DNA of 64,000 bases from Sphingomonas sp. IC-11 (GCF_021043365.1 NZ_JAJNDU010000001.1:434001-498000); one strand, 5' to 3'; positions 52,613 to 62,355 are shown, numbered from the stretch's first letter. Numbers and translations: made by a program. The notes: generated by a model from the sequence alone, not told the origin.

Positions 52613-53472
52613 GACAAGGTCGTCGCCAGCTGCCACCATCCCGGTGCGGCGGCGCCAATGCCCTCATACGCCCGGTCGCGATCCTCCCCACGCTCGAACA
52701 GCGCAAAGCAGGTGGCGCCGGAGCCCGACATTCGTGCCAGCGTCACGCCTGGTTGTGCGCGGAGCAGTGCCACGACGTCAGCGATCACCGGAGCGACCGC
52801 GCGTGCAGGGGGCTCAAGATCATTGCGGCCTTCCCACGGCGCCTTGGGATCAAGCGCACCGCGATCCACGCCATCCCAACCGCCGAAGACGGACGCGGTG
52901 GATACGCCAACGCCCGGGTTCACCAGGAGAACCGGTGTGTCCTGCCATTGATTGACCGGGATCAATGCGTCGCCCTTGCCGGTACCGAATGCAGTCCGGC
53001 CGGACAGGCAGGCCGGCACGTCCGCCCCGAGACCCGCGGCCATCTCGATCAGGCGCGGGTCGTCGGCCGCAATGTCGTGCCGCCGCGCGAGCGCGCGAAG
53101 CGTGGCGGCGGCATCGGCGGATCCGCCGCCGATGCCAGATGCGACCGGCAGGTTCTTTTCCAGCATGATGTCGTGCCGATCATCAATGCCGAAACAGGCC
53201 CGGAAGGCATGGAGCGCGCGGATCACGAGATTGTCGTCCAGCGCCGGTGCAGGAGCGCTGTCGCTCGCGCCTGCCGCCAGGGCTTTGGCGAACGGCCCGG
53301 TGATACGGAACCGATCCTCGGCTGCGTCCGAAAGCGTCACCAGATCGCCGTCACGGCAAAAGGCGAACAGCGTTTCAATGTCGTGATAGCCATCCGGCCG
53401 CCGACGGCGGACGTGCAGGGCAAGGTTCAGCTTTGCCGGTGCCGGCTCCACGATCGCAGTTATCTGATTCAT
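52609..53472 (-). CDS. ispE: 4-diphosphocytidyl-2-C-methyl-D-erythritol kinase
   Basis: 287 residues, a GHMP kinase of the MEP isoprenoid pathway that phosphorylates CDP-methylerythritol at the 2-hydroxyl. Seen: EPAPAKLNLALHVRRRRPDG (catalytic Lys/Asp region, KLNLALHV), ATP-binding PVASGIGGGSADAAATLRAL and a C-terminal MSGSGATCFALFE. Its start overlaps the stop of the TPR gene by 4 bp, and its stop overlaps the hydratase start. Confidence 0.95.
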   Translation of the reverse strand: MNQITAIVEPAPAKLNLALHVRRRRPDGYHDIETLFAFCRDGDLVTLSDAAEDRFRITGPFAKALAAGASDSAPAPALDDNLVIRALHAFRACFGIDDRHDIMLEKNLPVASGIGGGSADAAATLRALARRHDIAADDPRLIEMAAGLGADVPACLSGRTAFGTGKGDALIPVNQWQDTPVLLVNPGVGVSTASVFGGWDGVDRGALDPKAPWEGRNDLEPPARAVAPVIADVVALLRAQPGVTLARMSGSGATCFALFERGEDRDRAYEGIGAAAPGWWQLATTLS

Positions 53473-55049
53473 GGGCGCGATGTTGGTCCGTGTTCGATCT
53501 TGGCGGAAAGGCGCGCTGCGCTTTCCGAGTCCGCCGCCAATTGCGCTGCTCGCCAGGCATAACGGGCGGCAAAGCGCCGCCCGACTGCCCAGTAAACGTC
53601 GCCCAGATGCTCGTTCACTTCCAGGTCGGTCGGTGAGGCCGCGGCGGCTTGCTCGATCAGCGGCAGGGCGCGCTTCGGCTCCCCGGACAGATAATAAGCC
53701 CAGCCGAGTGAGTCGGTGATCGCGGCATCCTCGGGCTTCAGCCGGCTCGCCTTTTCCAGCAGCGCCTGGGCCGGGCCAACCGGCTCCCCATGAACGATCT
53801 GCGCATAGCCGAGGTAATTAAGCGCCAGCGGCTCCTCCGGGGCAAGCCTCACCGCCTCTGCCAGCGCGCGCCGGGCACGCGGCCAGTCCCCGGCTTCGTC
53901 CAGCGCCGCGCCATATTGCAGCCAGACGGACCAGTCCGCGCGCTCCTTCGCCTGATCGATGATCCGGCGGTAGATCGGCGCTGCTTCGGCCGGCCGATCG
54001 GCGCTCATCAACAGATCGGCATAGCGTTGCAGGGTAGGGGCGTTACCGTTTTTCGCCAGTGCGGCTGCCTCAGCGAGCGCTTCGTTCGTGCGGTTGGCAC
54101 CCGCGAGGATCTGGATCCGTCCGCCGAGTGCTGCTTGTGCATAGGGGCTCTGCGCGCCGATCGCCGCCAGCGTCGCAAGGGCGCGATCTGTCTCTCCCGC
54201 GCGGCCCAGCGTATAGCCGAGCAGCAGCCGTGCGCGATCATTGGTCGGATCGGCGACCACAGCGGCCTGTGCCATCGTGAGCGGAAATGGGCCGGGCGGG
54301 CCGACGATCAGATCGGTCACCACCCGCGTCAGCAATGCTGACATGCCGAAGCCGAGCGAGGGCTTCGCTCCGGTGCCAGTGCGTTCGCGCAGCGCCGCGA
54401 CGGCCGGCGAGTCTCTCATCAGCAGGGTCCGCGCCTCGGCAGTCTTGCCCATGCCGATTAGCAGCCGCGCGGCGATGATCCTCATGTCTTCACTGGCCTG
54501 GGCATTGCCCAGAACGGCGCGAAGGATGGCGAGCCCCTCACCGGTATGGCCCTTAGCAACCAGGATCAGGGCGCGTGCCTCGCTGGCGAACCGGCGCGAC
54601 ACCGGGTCATCGTGCGGCGCGGCGAGAAGCGGCAACGGATCTTCGCCTTTCGCGAACGCCAGCCACGCGGCAAGCGGCGGCGCCAGGACGGCGAGCTGGC
54701 TCTTGCCAAGACGCCCGATGGCGGCCCCGGCGGCGGCGAGATCCTCGTGAGCGGCAGCGCTGGCGAGGATCAGCAGGTCCGCATCGGCCGGTGCAGCCTG
54801 GCCGAGCGCGGCAGCCGATTCGAGCGCGAGCTTCAGATCGCCCGCGGCGATCGCCTGACGATAGGCAAAGGCGGCGACGCCGACGTCGCCCGGCGTTGCC
54901 GCCAGGGCATCGGCGTAGCGGCTGGCGGCAATCCGCGCTGCCCCGTCGCCATCGGCAGCACGCGCCTGCAGATAGGCCAGCAGGTCCGGCGTGGCGGCCT
55001 GGACGGGAAGCGACAACCCGCCCAGCGCCACACCGGCTGCCAGCACCAT
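53469..55049 (-). CDS. Periplasmic tetratricopeptide repeat protein
   Basis: About 526 residues from ATG 55049 (MVLAAGVALGGLSLPVQA, a signal peptide); the longer frame from 55079 would overlap the ETF-QO gene by 26 bp. The rest consists of helical TPR-type repeats, clear in WLQYGAALDEAGDWPRARRA, EEPLALNYLGYAQIVHGEP and KPEDAAITDSLGWAYYLSGE near the C-terminus. Such proteins act as protein-binding scaffolds. No enzyme motif is visible. It lies 4 bp after ETF-QO and is coupled to ispE. Confidence 0.87.
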   Translation of the reverse strand: MVLAAGVALGGLSLPVQAATPDLLAYLQARAADGDGAARIAASRYADALAATPGDVGVAAFAYRQAIAAGDLKLALESAAALGQAAPADADLLILASAAAHEDLAAAGAAIGRLGKSQLAVLAPPLAAWLAFAKGEDPLPLLAAPHDDPVSRRFASEARALILVAKGHTGEGLAILRAVLGNAQASEDMRIIAARLLIGMGKTAEARTLLMRDSPAVAALRERTGTGAKPSLGFGMSALLTRVVTDLIVGPPGPFPLTMAQAAVVADPTNDRARLLLGYTLGRAGETDRALATLAAIGAQSPYAQAALGGRIQILAGANRTNEALAEAAALAKNGNAPTLQRYADLLMSADRPAEAAPIYRRIIDQAKERADWSVWLQYGAALDEAGDWPRARRALAEAVRLAPEEPLALNYLGYAQIVHGEPVGPAQALLEKASRLKPEDAAITDSLGWAYYLSGEPKRALPLIEQAAAASPTDLEVNEHLGDVYWAVGRRFAARYAWRAAQLAADSESAARLSAKIEHGPTSRP

Positions 55050-55053
55050 CAGC

Positions 55054-56712
55054 TTACATGTTGGGATAGTTCGGGCCACCGCCGCCCTCGGGCACCACCC
55101 AGTTGATGTTCTGCGTCGGGTCCTTGATGTCGCACGTCTTGCAGTGGACGCAATTCTGCGCGTTGATCACGAACTTCGGATCGCCCGTTTCCTCGCCGAC
55201 GATTTCGTACACCCCCGCCGGGCAGTAACGCTGCGCCGGCTCGTCATACAGCGGCAGGTCGTATTCGACCGGGATGTTCGGGTCCTTCAGCGTCAGGTGG
55301 ATCGGCTGATCCTCCTCGTGATTGGTGTTCGACAGGAACACCGAGGACAGGCGATCGAACGTCAGCACGCCGTCGGGCTTGGGATAATCGATCTTCTTGG
55401 CCATGTCCTTGCGCCACAAGGTCTCATGGTCGGCATGCTGCTTCATGGTCAGCGGCCATTTCAGACCGATATATTCCATCCACATCGCGATGCCGGCGAT
55501 GCCGGAACCCATGAAATCGCCGAACTTCTTCACCAGCGGCGCGACGTTGCGGACGATCGACAGCTCCTTCTTCACCCACGACGTCTCGAACGCCGCCGGA
55601 TAGGCGGTCAGCTCGTCGCCCTGGCGCTGCGACAGGATCGCGTCGACCGCGGCCTCGGCGGCCATCATGCCGCTCTTCATCGAGGTGTGCGTGCCCTTGA
55701 TGCGCGGCACGTTGAGGAAGCCGGCGCTGTCACCGATCAGTGCGCCGCCCGGGAAGACGAGCTTCGGGATCGACTGCAGCCCGCCGTCGCTGATCGCGCG
55801 TGCGCCATAGCTCACGCGCTTGCCGCCCTTCAGCAGCTTCGCGATCTCCGGGTGCGTCTTCCAGCGCTGCATCTCCGCGAACGGGAAGACGTGCGGGTTG
55901 GAATAGTTCAGCCAGGTGACGAGGCCGAGGCTCACCTGCCCGTTCGCCTGGTGATAGATCCAGCCGCCACCATTGGTGTCGCTCTCGCTCAGCGGCCAGC
56001 CCTGCGTGTGGATCACCTTGCCCGGCTCGTGCAGCGCGGGGTCGATGTCCCACAATTCCTTGATGCCAAGGCCGTAGGACTGCGGGTCGCAATCGGCGCG
56101 CAGGTCGAAAATGCGCATCAGCTCCTTCGACAGATGCCCACGGCACCCCTCGGAGAAGAAGGTGTATTTCGCGTGCAGCTCCAGCCCCGGCTGATAGTCG
56201 GGCTTGCGGGTGCCGTCGCGCGCCACGCCCATGTCGCCGGTGGCGACGCCCTTCACGCTGCCGTCCTCGTTGAACAGGATCTCGGCCGCGGCGAAGCCCG
56301 GGAAGATCTCGACGCCCAGCTCCTCCGCCTTGCCCGCCAGCCAGCGGCACAGATTGCCCAGGCTCCCGGTATAGGTGCCCTTGTTGTGCATGAACGGCGG
56401 GGTCATCAGGTGGGGCAGGTTGAACTTGCCCTGCTTGCTCAGCACCCAGTGGATGTTCTGCGTCACCGGCACCTCGGCCAGCGGGCAGCCGTCCTCGCGC
56501 CAGTTCGGCAGTAGTTCGTCGAGGCTGCGCGGATCGATCACCGCACCGGACAAGATATGCGCGCCGACTTCGCTGCCCTTTTCGAGCACGCAGACCGAAA
56601 TGTCGGCGTCTTTCTCTGCCGCGAGCTGTTTGAGCCGGATCGCCGCGCTGAGGCCCGCCGGCCCCGCACCCACGATCACAACATCATACGGCATCGACTC
56701 GCGTTCGCTCAT
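55054..56712 (-). CDS. Electron transfer flavoprotein-ubiquinone oxidoreductase
   Basis: About 552 residues from ATG 56712 (GGAGAG ribosome-binding site). It passes electrons from ETF, reduced by acyl-CoA dehydrogenases, to ubiquinone at the membrane. Seen: FAD motif DVVIVGAGPAGLSAAIRLKQ, the ubiquinone/FAD regions SEGCRGHLSKELM and GGALIGDSAGFLNVPRIKGT, and the C-terminal 4Fe-4S ferredoxin-like cysteines in RYCPAGVYEI and NAQNCVHCKTCDIKDPTQNI. ETF subunit genes are not in this window. Codons are strongly G/C-ending. Confidence 0.96.
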   Translation of the reverse strand: MSERESMPYDVVIVGAGPAGLSAAIRLKQLAAEKDADISVCVLEKGSEVGAHILSGAVIDPRSLDELLPNWREDGCPLAEVPVTQNIHWVLSKQGKFNLPHLMTPPFMHNKGTYTGSLGNLCRWLAGKAEELGVEIFPGFAAAEILFNEDGSVKGVATGDMGVARDGTRKPDYQPGLELHAKYTFFSEGCRGHLSKELMRIFDLRADCDPQSYGLGIKELWDIDPALHEPGKVIHTQGWPLSESDTNGGGWIYHQANGQVSLGLVTWLNYSNPHVFPFAEMQRWKTHPEIAKLLKGGKRVSYGARAISDGGLQSIPKLVFPGGALIGDSAGFLNVPRIKGTHTSMKSGMMAAEAAVDAILSQRQGDELTAYPAAFETSWVKKELSIVRNVAPLVKKFGDFMGSGIAGIAMWMEYIGLKWPLTMKQHADHETLWRKDMAKKIDYPKPDGVLTFDRLSSVFLSNTNHEEDQPIHLTLKDPNIPVEYDLPLYDEPAQRYCPAGVYEIVGEETGDPKFVINAQNCVHCKTCDIKDPTQNINWVVPEGGGGPNYPNM

Positions 56713-56837
56713 TATTCTCTCCATCTGCCAACCCGCCCGTCGCCCCCGCAGTCGGGCGCATGCCGGCAACGTTCCGTCCTTCGTGGCTGTCGAGCGAATT
56801 GACCGCCACGTCAACCATCAGGCTTAAGTGGGTGCAC

Positions 56838-57587
56838 ATGGGGGCAGATCCAAACATCGATTGGCGGCAAGCCGCGGCAAGCGCAATGGAATGGTGGCGC
56901 GATGCCGGCGTGGATGTGCTGGTCGGCGACGAACCTTTTGACTGGCTTTCTCCTGAGCAGCCGGATCTGGTTTCGTCGCTTTCGCCAGTCGCGCTCTCGC
57001 CTGCTGCCGCTACGGCCGGGCCGGCTTCGGGCGGCGTGGCGATGCCGGGGACGATTGCCGAGCTCCTTGAATGGCGGACGGGGTCTGCGGCGCCTGAGGC
57101 GAGCTGGGGCGTGCCGCTCGTCCCGGCCACGGGCCCCATGGACGCCGACATCATGATTCTCATCGACTGTCCGGAGCGGGACTCGGCCGATTCGCTGCTG
57201 GGCGGCGCCGCGGGACGGCTGTTTGACCGTATGCTCGCTGCGATTGGCCGAAGCCGCGACGACGTTCATCTCGCCAGCCTGTGCGCGGCGCGTCCCGCAG
57301 TCGGCCGACTCCCGCGCGAAATGGAATCGCAGCTGGCGGAAATCGCGCGTCATCACGTTGCCCTCGCGGCCCCAAGGCGGCTTCTCGTGATGGGAGATGC
57401 GGCGAGCCGTGCAATTCTGTCGGCTAATGTGATGCAGACGCGCGGACGTTTGCACGCACTTAACCATAAGAAAGACAGTCAGAGCGAGGTCGTGGCGAGC
57501 TTCCATCCGCGCATGCTGTTGGAGAGGCCCGTCCTGAAGGCTGAAGCTTGGAAAGATCTGCAGATGCTGATGGGGGGATTGAAGTGA
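56838..57587 (+). CDS. Divergent uracil-DNA glycosylase-superfamily protein
   Basis: About 249 residues from ATG 56838. The fold resembles family 4/5 uracil-DNA glycosylases: GRLFDRMLAAIGRSRDDVHL, RRLLVMGDAASRAIL and the late HP motif VVASFHPRMLLERPVLK. However, the GEAPG-type catalytic motif is replaced by LIDCPERDSADS, and the iron-sulfur cysteines of family 4 are missing: only two cysteines remain, at IDCPE and SLCAARP. It may bind DNA without uracil excision. It overlaps the lytic transglycosylase start (GTGA) and is divergent from ETF-QO. Confidence 0.72.
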   Translation: MGADPNIDWRQAAASAMEWWRDAGVDVLVGDEPFDWLSPEQPDLVSSLSPVALSPAAATAGPASGGVAMPGTIAELLEWRTGSAAPEASWGVPLVPATGPMDADIMILIDCPERDSADSLLGGAAGRLFDRMLAAIGRSRDDVHLASLCAARPAVGRLPREMESQLAEIARHHVALAAPRRLLVMGDAASRAILSANVMQTRGRLHALNHKKDSQSEVVASFHPRMLLERPVLKAEAWKDLQMLMGGLK

Positions 57588-59392
57588 GCCGGGTGTTGCT
57601 AGCCGCCGTGTCTGTCGCCGCGATGACGCCGGCGCTGGCCGCTGCCGAGCCTGCACCCCCGCCTGGTGTGGCAAGTGCAGCCACGCCGTCGCTTCCGCCG
57701 CAGCTTTCCACCGACCAGCGCACGCAATACCGCGCGGTGTTCGCCTCGATTCGCGAGGGGCGCTGGCAGGACGCGCAGATCGGCCTCGACGCGATGGCGA
57801 CTGGCCCCTTGCACAGCTACGCCCGGGCCGAACTCTATACGGCCAAGGGCTCGCCCCGCGTTGAACTCGATCAGCTCGTCCGTCTCTTGACCGAGGCGCC
57901 GGAACTGCCTCAGGCGGAGGCGATCGCCCGGCTTGCCAAGCTGCGCGGTGCGGCGGAGCTTCCGCAACTCCCCGTCCAGCAGCGGCTCGTCTGGCAGGAT
58001 GGCGCACCCACCCGCATCCGCGCCAAGGCCACCCGCAGCGATACGATTGCAGCCGATCTCGCCGATCGCATGCAGCCCTATGTGAAGGCCGACATGGGCC
58101 GCGAGGCGGAGGCGCTGCTCGACTCGACCAGCGGGCTTACTCCTGAGGCGACCACCGAATGGCAGTCGCGGGTGGCGTGGATCTACTTCCTTCAGGGGCT
58201 GGACGGCGACGCGCGGCGCATGGGCGACAAGGCGGCGCAGGGGCAGGGCGACTGGGCTACCCACGCCCGCTGGACCTCGGCACTCGCCGCCTGGCGTCAG
58301 AATGATTGCGCGGCGGCGGGTGAAGGCTTCCAATCCGTTTCTGCGCGTGCTGGTGATACCGACATGCGTGCCGCTGGCCTGTATTGGGCAAGCCGTGCCG
58401 ACATGACCTGCGGTCGCCCTGATCGTATTGAGGCCCGGCTCAAGAACGCTGCGCAATATGGGGAGACCTTCTACGGCCAACTGGCCCGCCAGGCGCTCGG
58501 GATGCAGACTGCGGTGCTCAAGCCGCAGAAGGTAACGGGTGACTGGGCCAGCCTGGAACGGCGCCCGAACGTGCGCGTGGCCGCCGCTCTGGTAGAGATC
58601 GGGGAAACCGATGCTGCGGATCAGGTGATCCGGCAGCAGGCAAAGATCGGTCCGTCCAGCGAATTTGCTAGCCTGATGCGGGTGACGGAGCAGATGAACC
58701 TGCCGGCCAGCGTCGTCTGGCTCGCGCATAATTGTCCGCAGGGTTTCGTCGCCACCGCGGAGACGCGTTACCCCACTCCGAACTGGACGCCCGACACCGG
58801 CTGGCGGATCGACAAGGCGCTTGTCTACGCCCACACGCTTCAGGAATCGGGTTTCCGCAACAAGGTCGTGTCGCCCGCCGGCGCCTATGGCCTCATGCAG
58901 ATCATGCCCGCGGCTGCCACCGATTACATGCGCGAGCGGGGGATTTCTGTCGATAAGTCGGCACTGACCCGTCCTTCGACCAACATCGATATCGGCCAGC
59001 GGCATCTTGAGAAACTGCGCGACATGGGCCTGACCCAGGGTCTGCTGCCTAAGGTGATCGCCGCCTACAATGCGGGGCCCAAGCCGGTTGGCGAGTGGAA
59101 CGCGCTGGTTCGCGACAATGGCGATCCGCTGCTCTACATCGAGAGCATCCCTTATTGGGAAACGCGCGGCTATGTCGTCACCGTGCTGCGGAATTACTGG
59201 ATGTACGAGGGGCAGACCGGCCGCAAGGAATCGGTCAGCCGCGCAGCGCTCGCGCAGGGCATGTGGCCGCGCTTTCCTGGTATGAAGGGTGAGCCTGCCA
59301 TTCGCATTGCGAACCGTCCGTCGGCCAACACCGTCGCCGCAAACGCTGTTGTGTCGCCGGCCTCCACCACCACGGTCGCGAGCGCTCAATAA
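57584..59392 (+). CDS. slt: Soluble lytic murein transglycosylase
   Basis: About 602 residues from GTG 57584, which overlaps the previous stop by 4 bp. A signal peptide (SRVLLAAVSVAAMTPALAAA) is followed by a long alpha-helical superhelix (about 40-400) and the SLT domain (about 415-560): catalytic Glu in HTLQESGFRNKVVSPAGAYG, LMQIMPAAATDYM and VIAAYNAGPKPVGEWNALV. It cleaves peptidoglycan glycan strands in the periplasm. The pairing with a UDG-like gene is unexplained. Confidence 0.95.
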   Translation: MSRVLLAAVSVAAMTPALAAAEPAPPPGVASAATPSLPPQLSTDQRTQYRAVFASIREGRWQDAQIGLDAMATGPLHSYARAELYTAKGSPRVELDQLVRLLTEAPELPQAEAIARLAKLRGAAELPQLPVQQRLVWQDGAPTRIRAKATRSDTIAADLADRMQPYVKADMGREAEALLDSTSGLTPEATTEWQSRVAWIYFLQGLDGDARRMGDKAAQGQGDWATHARWTSALAAWRQNDCAAAGEGFQSVSARAGDTDMRAAGLYWASRADMTCGRPDRIEARLKNAAQYGETFYGQLARQALGMQTAVLKPQKVTGDWASLERRPNVRVAAALVEIGETDAADQVIRQQAKIGPSSEFASLMRVTEQMNLPASVVWLAHNCPQGFVATAETRYPTPNWTPDTGWRIDKALVYAHTLQESGFRNKVVSPAGAYGLMQIMPAAATDYMRERGISVDKSALTRPSTNIDIGQRHLEKLRDMGLTQGLLPKVIAAYNAGPKPVGEWNALVRDNGDPLLYIESIPYWETRGYVVTVLRNYWMYEGQTGRKESVSRAALAQGMWPRFPGMKGEPAIRIANRPSANTVAANAVVSPASTTTVASAQ

Positions 59393-59551
59393 AGCGACCG
59401 CGAGGGCAGCCAGGGTTGAGCAAGCGCCGCTCGCCGGCGGCGCCCGATTGCTCCTTGCCCCTGCCAGGTTGACGCGCGCCGACCATTTCGAGCGCACTCG
59501 CGACGCCGGGGTAGGCGGTGCCTTTGCTGAGCTTGGACGTAAAAATCCAGC

Positions 59552-59566
59552 GTTCGCTACTTGTTC
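59552..59566 (+). promoter_or_regulatory. LexA (SOS) box upstream of recA
   Basis: GTTC (59552-59555), seven bases, GTTC (59563-59566): exactly the direct-repeat LexA site of alphaproteobacteria. It lies 75 bp before the recA ATG. It overlaps a palindrome TTGTTCCAACGGAACAA (59561-59577). Confidence 0.88.
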
Positions 59567-59641
59567 CAACGGAACAAACGCAATACATGCCGTTCACGCG
59601 TTGAACGGTTCGCGCGCTTGCTCTAGCGAAAGGGCTTATCA

Positions 59642-60715
59642 ATGGCCGCCAATCTCAAGGTGATCCCCAACAACATGGCAAGCGCGAACTCGGATCGTCA
59701 GAAGGCGCTCGACGCCGCCCTCGCGCAAATTGACCGCGCGTTCGGCAAGGGCTCTGCAATGAAGCTCGGCCAGAAGGAGGCGATGAAGGTCGAGGTGGTG
59801 TCGACCGGCAGCCTCGGGCTGGACATCGCACTCGGCGTCGGTGGTCTGCCGCGCGGCCGTATTGTCGAGATCTTTGGCCCGGAATCGTCGGGTAAGACCA
59901 CGCTCGCGCTGCACGCCATTGCCGAGGCGCAAAAGTCCGGCGGTCTGGCGGCGTTCGTTGACGCGGAACACGCGCTTGATCCCAGCTACGCCAAGAAGCT
60001 GGGCGTCGACATCGATGAACTGATCGTCTCGCAGCCGGATACGGGCGAGCAGGCGCTGGAGATCGTCGATACGCTGGTGCGCTCCAATGCCATCGACGTT
60101 CTCGTTGTCGACTCGGTCGCTGCCCTGGTGCCGCGCGCTGAAATCGAGGGCGAGATGGGCGACAGCCACGTCGGTCTTCAGGCTCGACTGATGAGCCAGG
60201 CGCTGCGCAAGCTGACCGGCACGATCAGCCGCTCGCGCTGTCTCGTCATCTTCATCAACCAGATCCGCATGAAGATCGGCGTGATGTATGGTTCGCCCGA
60301 AACCACGACTGGCGGCAACGCGCTGAAGTTCTACGCGTCTGTACGCCTCGACGTGCGCCGGATCGGCTCGGTCAAGGATCGTGAGGAAGCGACTGGCAAC
60401 CAGACCCGCGTAAAGGTGGTGAAGAACAAGGTCGCACCGCCCTTCAAGCAGGTCGAGTTCGACATCATGTTCGGCGAGGGCATCTCCAAGCTGGGCGAAG
60501 TCATCGATCTCGGCGTGAAGGCTGGCCTGGTGGAAAAGTCGGGCTCTTGGTTCAGCTATGACTCGATCCGCATCGGGCAGGGCCGTGAGAACGCGAAGAA
60601 TTACCTGCGCGAGAACCCCGAGGTCGCTCAGCGTCTGGAGCGTTCGATCCGCATGCGCCAGGAAGGCCTGGGCGAGGAACTGATGGCCGGGCCGTCCGAA
60701 GAAGACGATATCTGA
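59642..60715 (+). CDS. recA: Recombinase RecA
   Basis: 357 residues. Walker [33 protein letters not shown], Walker [22 protein letters not shown]1/L2 loops around [20 protein letters not shown] and [20 protein letters not shown], and an acidic C-terminus (GPSEEDDI). It catalyses strand exchange and promotes LexA self-cleavage. It is preceded by a 249 bp region with an SOS box and followed by a terminator. The alaS gene that often follows recA in other alphaproteobacteria is absent. Confidence 0.99.
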   Translation: MAANLKVIPNNMASANSDRQKALDAALAQIDRAFGKGSAMKLGQKEAMKVEVVSTGSLGLDIALGVGGLPRGRIVEIFGPESSGKTTLALHAIAEAQKSGGLAAFVDAEHALDPSYAKKLGVDIDELIVSQPDTGEQALEIVDTLVRSNAIDVLVVDSVAALVPRAEIEGEMGDSHVGLQARLMSQALRKLTGTISRSRCLVIFINQIRMKIGVMYGSPETTTGGNALKFYASVRLDVRRIGSVKDREEATGNQTRVKVVKNKVAPPFKQVEFDIMFGEGISKLGEVIDLGVKAGLVEKSGSWFSYDSIRIGQGRENAKNYLRENPEVAQRLERSIRMRQEGLGEELMAGPSEEDDI

Positions 60716-60740
60716 TCCATCGGGTACAACAATGCAACGC

Positions 60741-60773
60741 AGGGCTGGCCACCTCAGGGTTGCCGGCCCTTTG
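60741..60773 (+). terminator. Terminator-like hairpin after recA
   Basis: AGGGCTGGC pairs with GCCGGCCCT (one G-U-type mismatch) and is followed by TTTGTCGTTT, 25 bp after the recA stop. Confidence 0.7.
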
Positions 60774-61503
60774 TCGTTTCGGTCTAGGGTCGAACTTCGC
60801 TGAGCCGAGGCCGCCTACCTGGGCCGAGCCTAGCCTCGACGGCGAGAGCGGGGAGCAGCGCCAAGTGCGGCTCGTCTAAGGCCTGACTGACGTCCTTTCG
60901 AAAGCAAGAGAGCGCGCGCTGGTAAGCTTCGCACGAGGCGGTCGCGCTTGGCGGAGCACCAGCAGGCCAGCGCCACGTCCGGCAGCGCGGCAGCTCCATC
61001 CTACGCCCGTTGATCTTGTTATGCTTGCGAGTGCTGCCGTTTCCGACCGGCCCACCGCGTCGCTGACGACCATTTCACCAACGCGCCTTCAACCAGCCGC
61101 CTCGATCAGCTCCCCGGGTCGTCCGTGGCAAATCAGCGCCACACAACAATACTTGCCTCGCAGCCCGACCCAGCTCGATCAGGCTGCGGTGAAGCAGCCA
61201 AGCCCCCGCGCTGCCAGACGGGGTGCGTTCTCTCACGCTCCCGCGCCAGACGGATGGCGAGCCAAACGTTCCAGTCGCGCCATGGCGCTTTTGCGACGGC
61301 TATCCACTTCTCCCCGCGCGAGCGCCCGGGCGCAAAGTGCGCAGCCTATCGGCGCCGGCTCGAAGGGTCCAGCACCCGGTCCCGCCTCATCCGAGCCCAG
61401 CCATCCCCACCATGCTCATCGATCGTGACATTCGCGTCATGGCCGTTGCCCTTTCCCTTTGCGGGCGCAGGCCTCACACCGGCTGTCACAATAATGAAGG
61501 ACT
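60774..61503. other. Gene-free stretch of about 730 bp
   Basis: No credible gene. Several frames of 90-135 residues exist on the plus strand, but they overlap one another, are composed mostly of Ser, Arg, Ala and Pro, and have no motif or good ribosome-binding site. It is the longest gene-free part of the window. The methyltransferase gene begins right after it, with a short AAGGA-type site at 61496-61500. Confidence 0.5.
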
Positions 61504-62355
61504 ATGCCCATGACCGCCGCTCCTGAATGGCAGACCCGTGTCGGCGACGTCTGGGCCGCCGAATGGCGCCGCACCGATCGCAGCTTCGCCGCGCTGTCGC
61601 AGCTTCTCGATGCCGCCATCCTCGCCGTGGCGCCTGACGCGGGTCGTGCCGCCGATCTTGGCTGCGGCGCCGGAGTGACCAGCCTTGCACTTGCCGCGGC
61701 CCGGCCTCGACTGGAGATCATGGGCGTCGACCTTTCCGCCGCCCTCGTCGCCGTCGCGCAGGAGCGTGCCGCGCAGCATGGGCTCGACAATCTCCGCTTC
61801 GTCACCGGCATGGTGCCGCAGGTGCTCGCGCCGCATGCGCCCTTCGATCTGGCCGTCTCGCGCCACGGCGTGATGTTCTTCGACGATCCGGTTGCTGCGT
61901 TTCGCGGCATTGCCGCTGCGCTTCGTCCCGGCGCCCCGCTGGTTTTCTCCTGCTTCCGTAGCGGCGCGGAAAACCCTTGGGCGTCGCGCACGATCGCCGC
62001 ACTCGGCGGGCGGCTGGATGCGCCGGCCGGCTACGCGCCTGGCCCGTTCGCCTTTGCCGATCGGGAAATGGTGCACCAGCTGCTGAGCGACGCAGGCTTC
62101 GCCGACATCTCCGTCACGCCTGCCGACTATCCGTATCGCGCCGGCGAGGGCACGGATCCCGCCGCGGACGCTGCCGACTTCTTCCGCCGCATCGGACCGG
62201 TATCGCGCGCGATCGCCGAAGCGTCCGAAGCGGACCGCCCGGCACTGCTGGAGCGGTTGCGCGTTGTGCTCGCCGAGCAGGTGGCGGGAGATGTGCTCGA
62301 ATTCCCCGCCGCAGCCTGGATCGTCACGGCACGTGCACAGGGGAGGGGCCAATGA
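61504..62355 (+). CDS. Class I SAM-dependent methyltransferase
   Basis: 283 residues (ATG 61504; 61510 also possible). Rossmann motif I is in AADLGCGAGVTSLALAAARP, with the acidic motif II residue in IMGVDLSAALVAVAQERA and later FDLAVSRHGVMFFDDPVAAF and GAPLVFSCFRSGAENPWASR. Resembles the UbiE/MenG-type or small-molecule methyltransferases of the Methyltransf_25 kind; substrate unknown. Its stop overlaps the GST start (ATGA), so the two are translationally coupled. Confidence 0.9.
   Translation: MPMTAAPEWQTRVGDVWAAEWRRTDRSFAALSQLLDAAILAVAPDAGRAADLGCGAGVTSLALAAARPRLEIMGVDLSAALVAVAQERAAQHGLDNLRFVTGMVPQVLAPHAPFDLAVSRHGVMFFDDPVAAFRGIAAALRPGAPLVFSCFRSGAENPWASRTIAALGGRLDAPAGYAPGPFAFADREMVHQLLSDAGFADISVTPADYPYRAGEGTDPAADAADFFRRIGPVSRAIAEASEADRPALLERLRVVLAEQVAGDVLEFPAAAWIVTARAQGRGQ

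Noticed and set aside
59571-59594. EcfG promoter for recA
   Set aside because: GGAAC and CGTT are only 15 bp apart, shorter than the 16-17 bp of the consensus; kept only as a note in a finding.
61021-61428. 135-residue open frame after recA
   Set aside because: It overlaps equally long frames in other phases, is rich in Ser, Arg, Ala and Pro, has no motif and no convincing ribosome-binding site.
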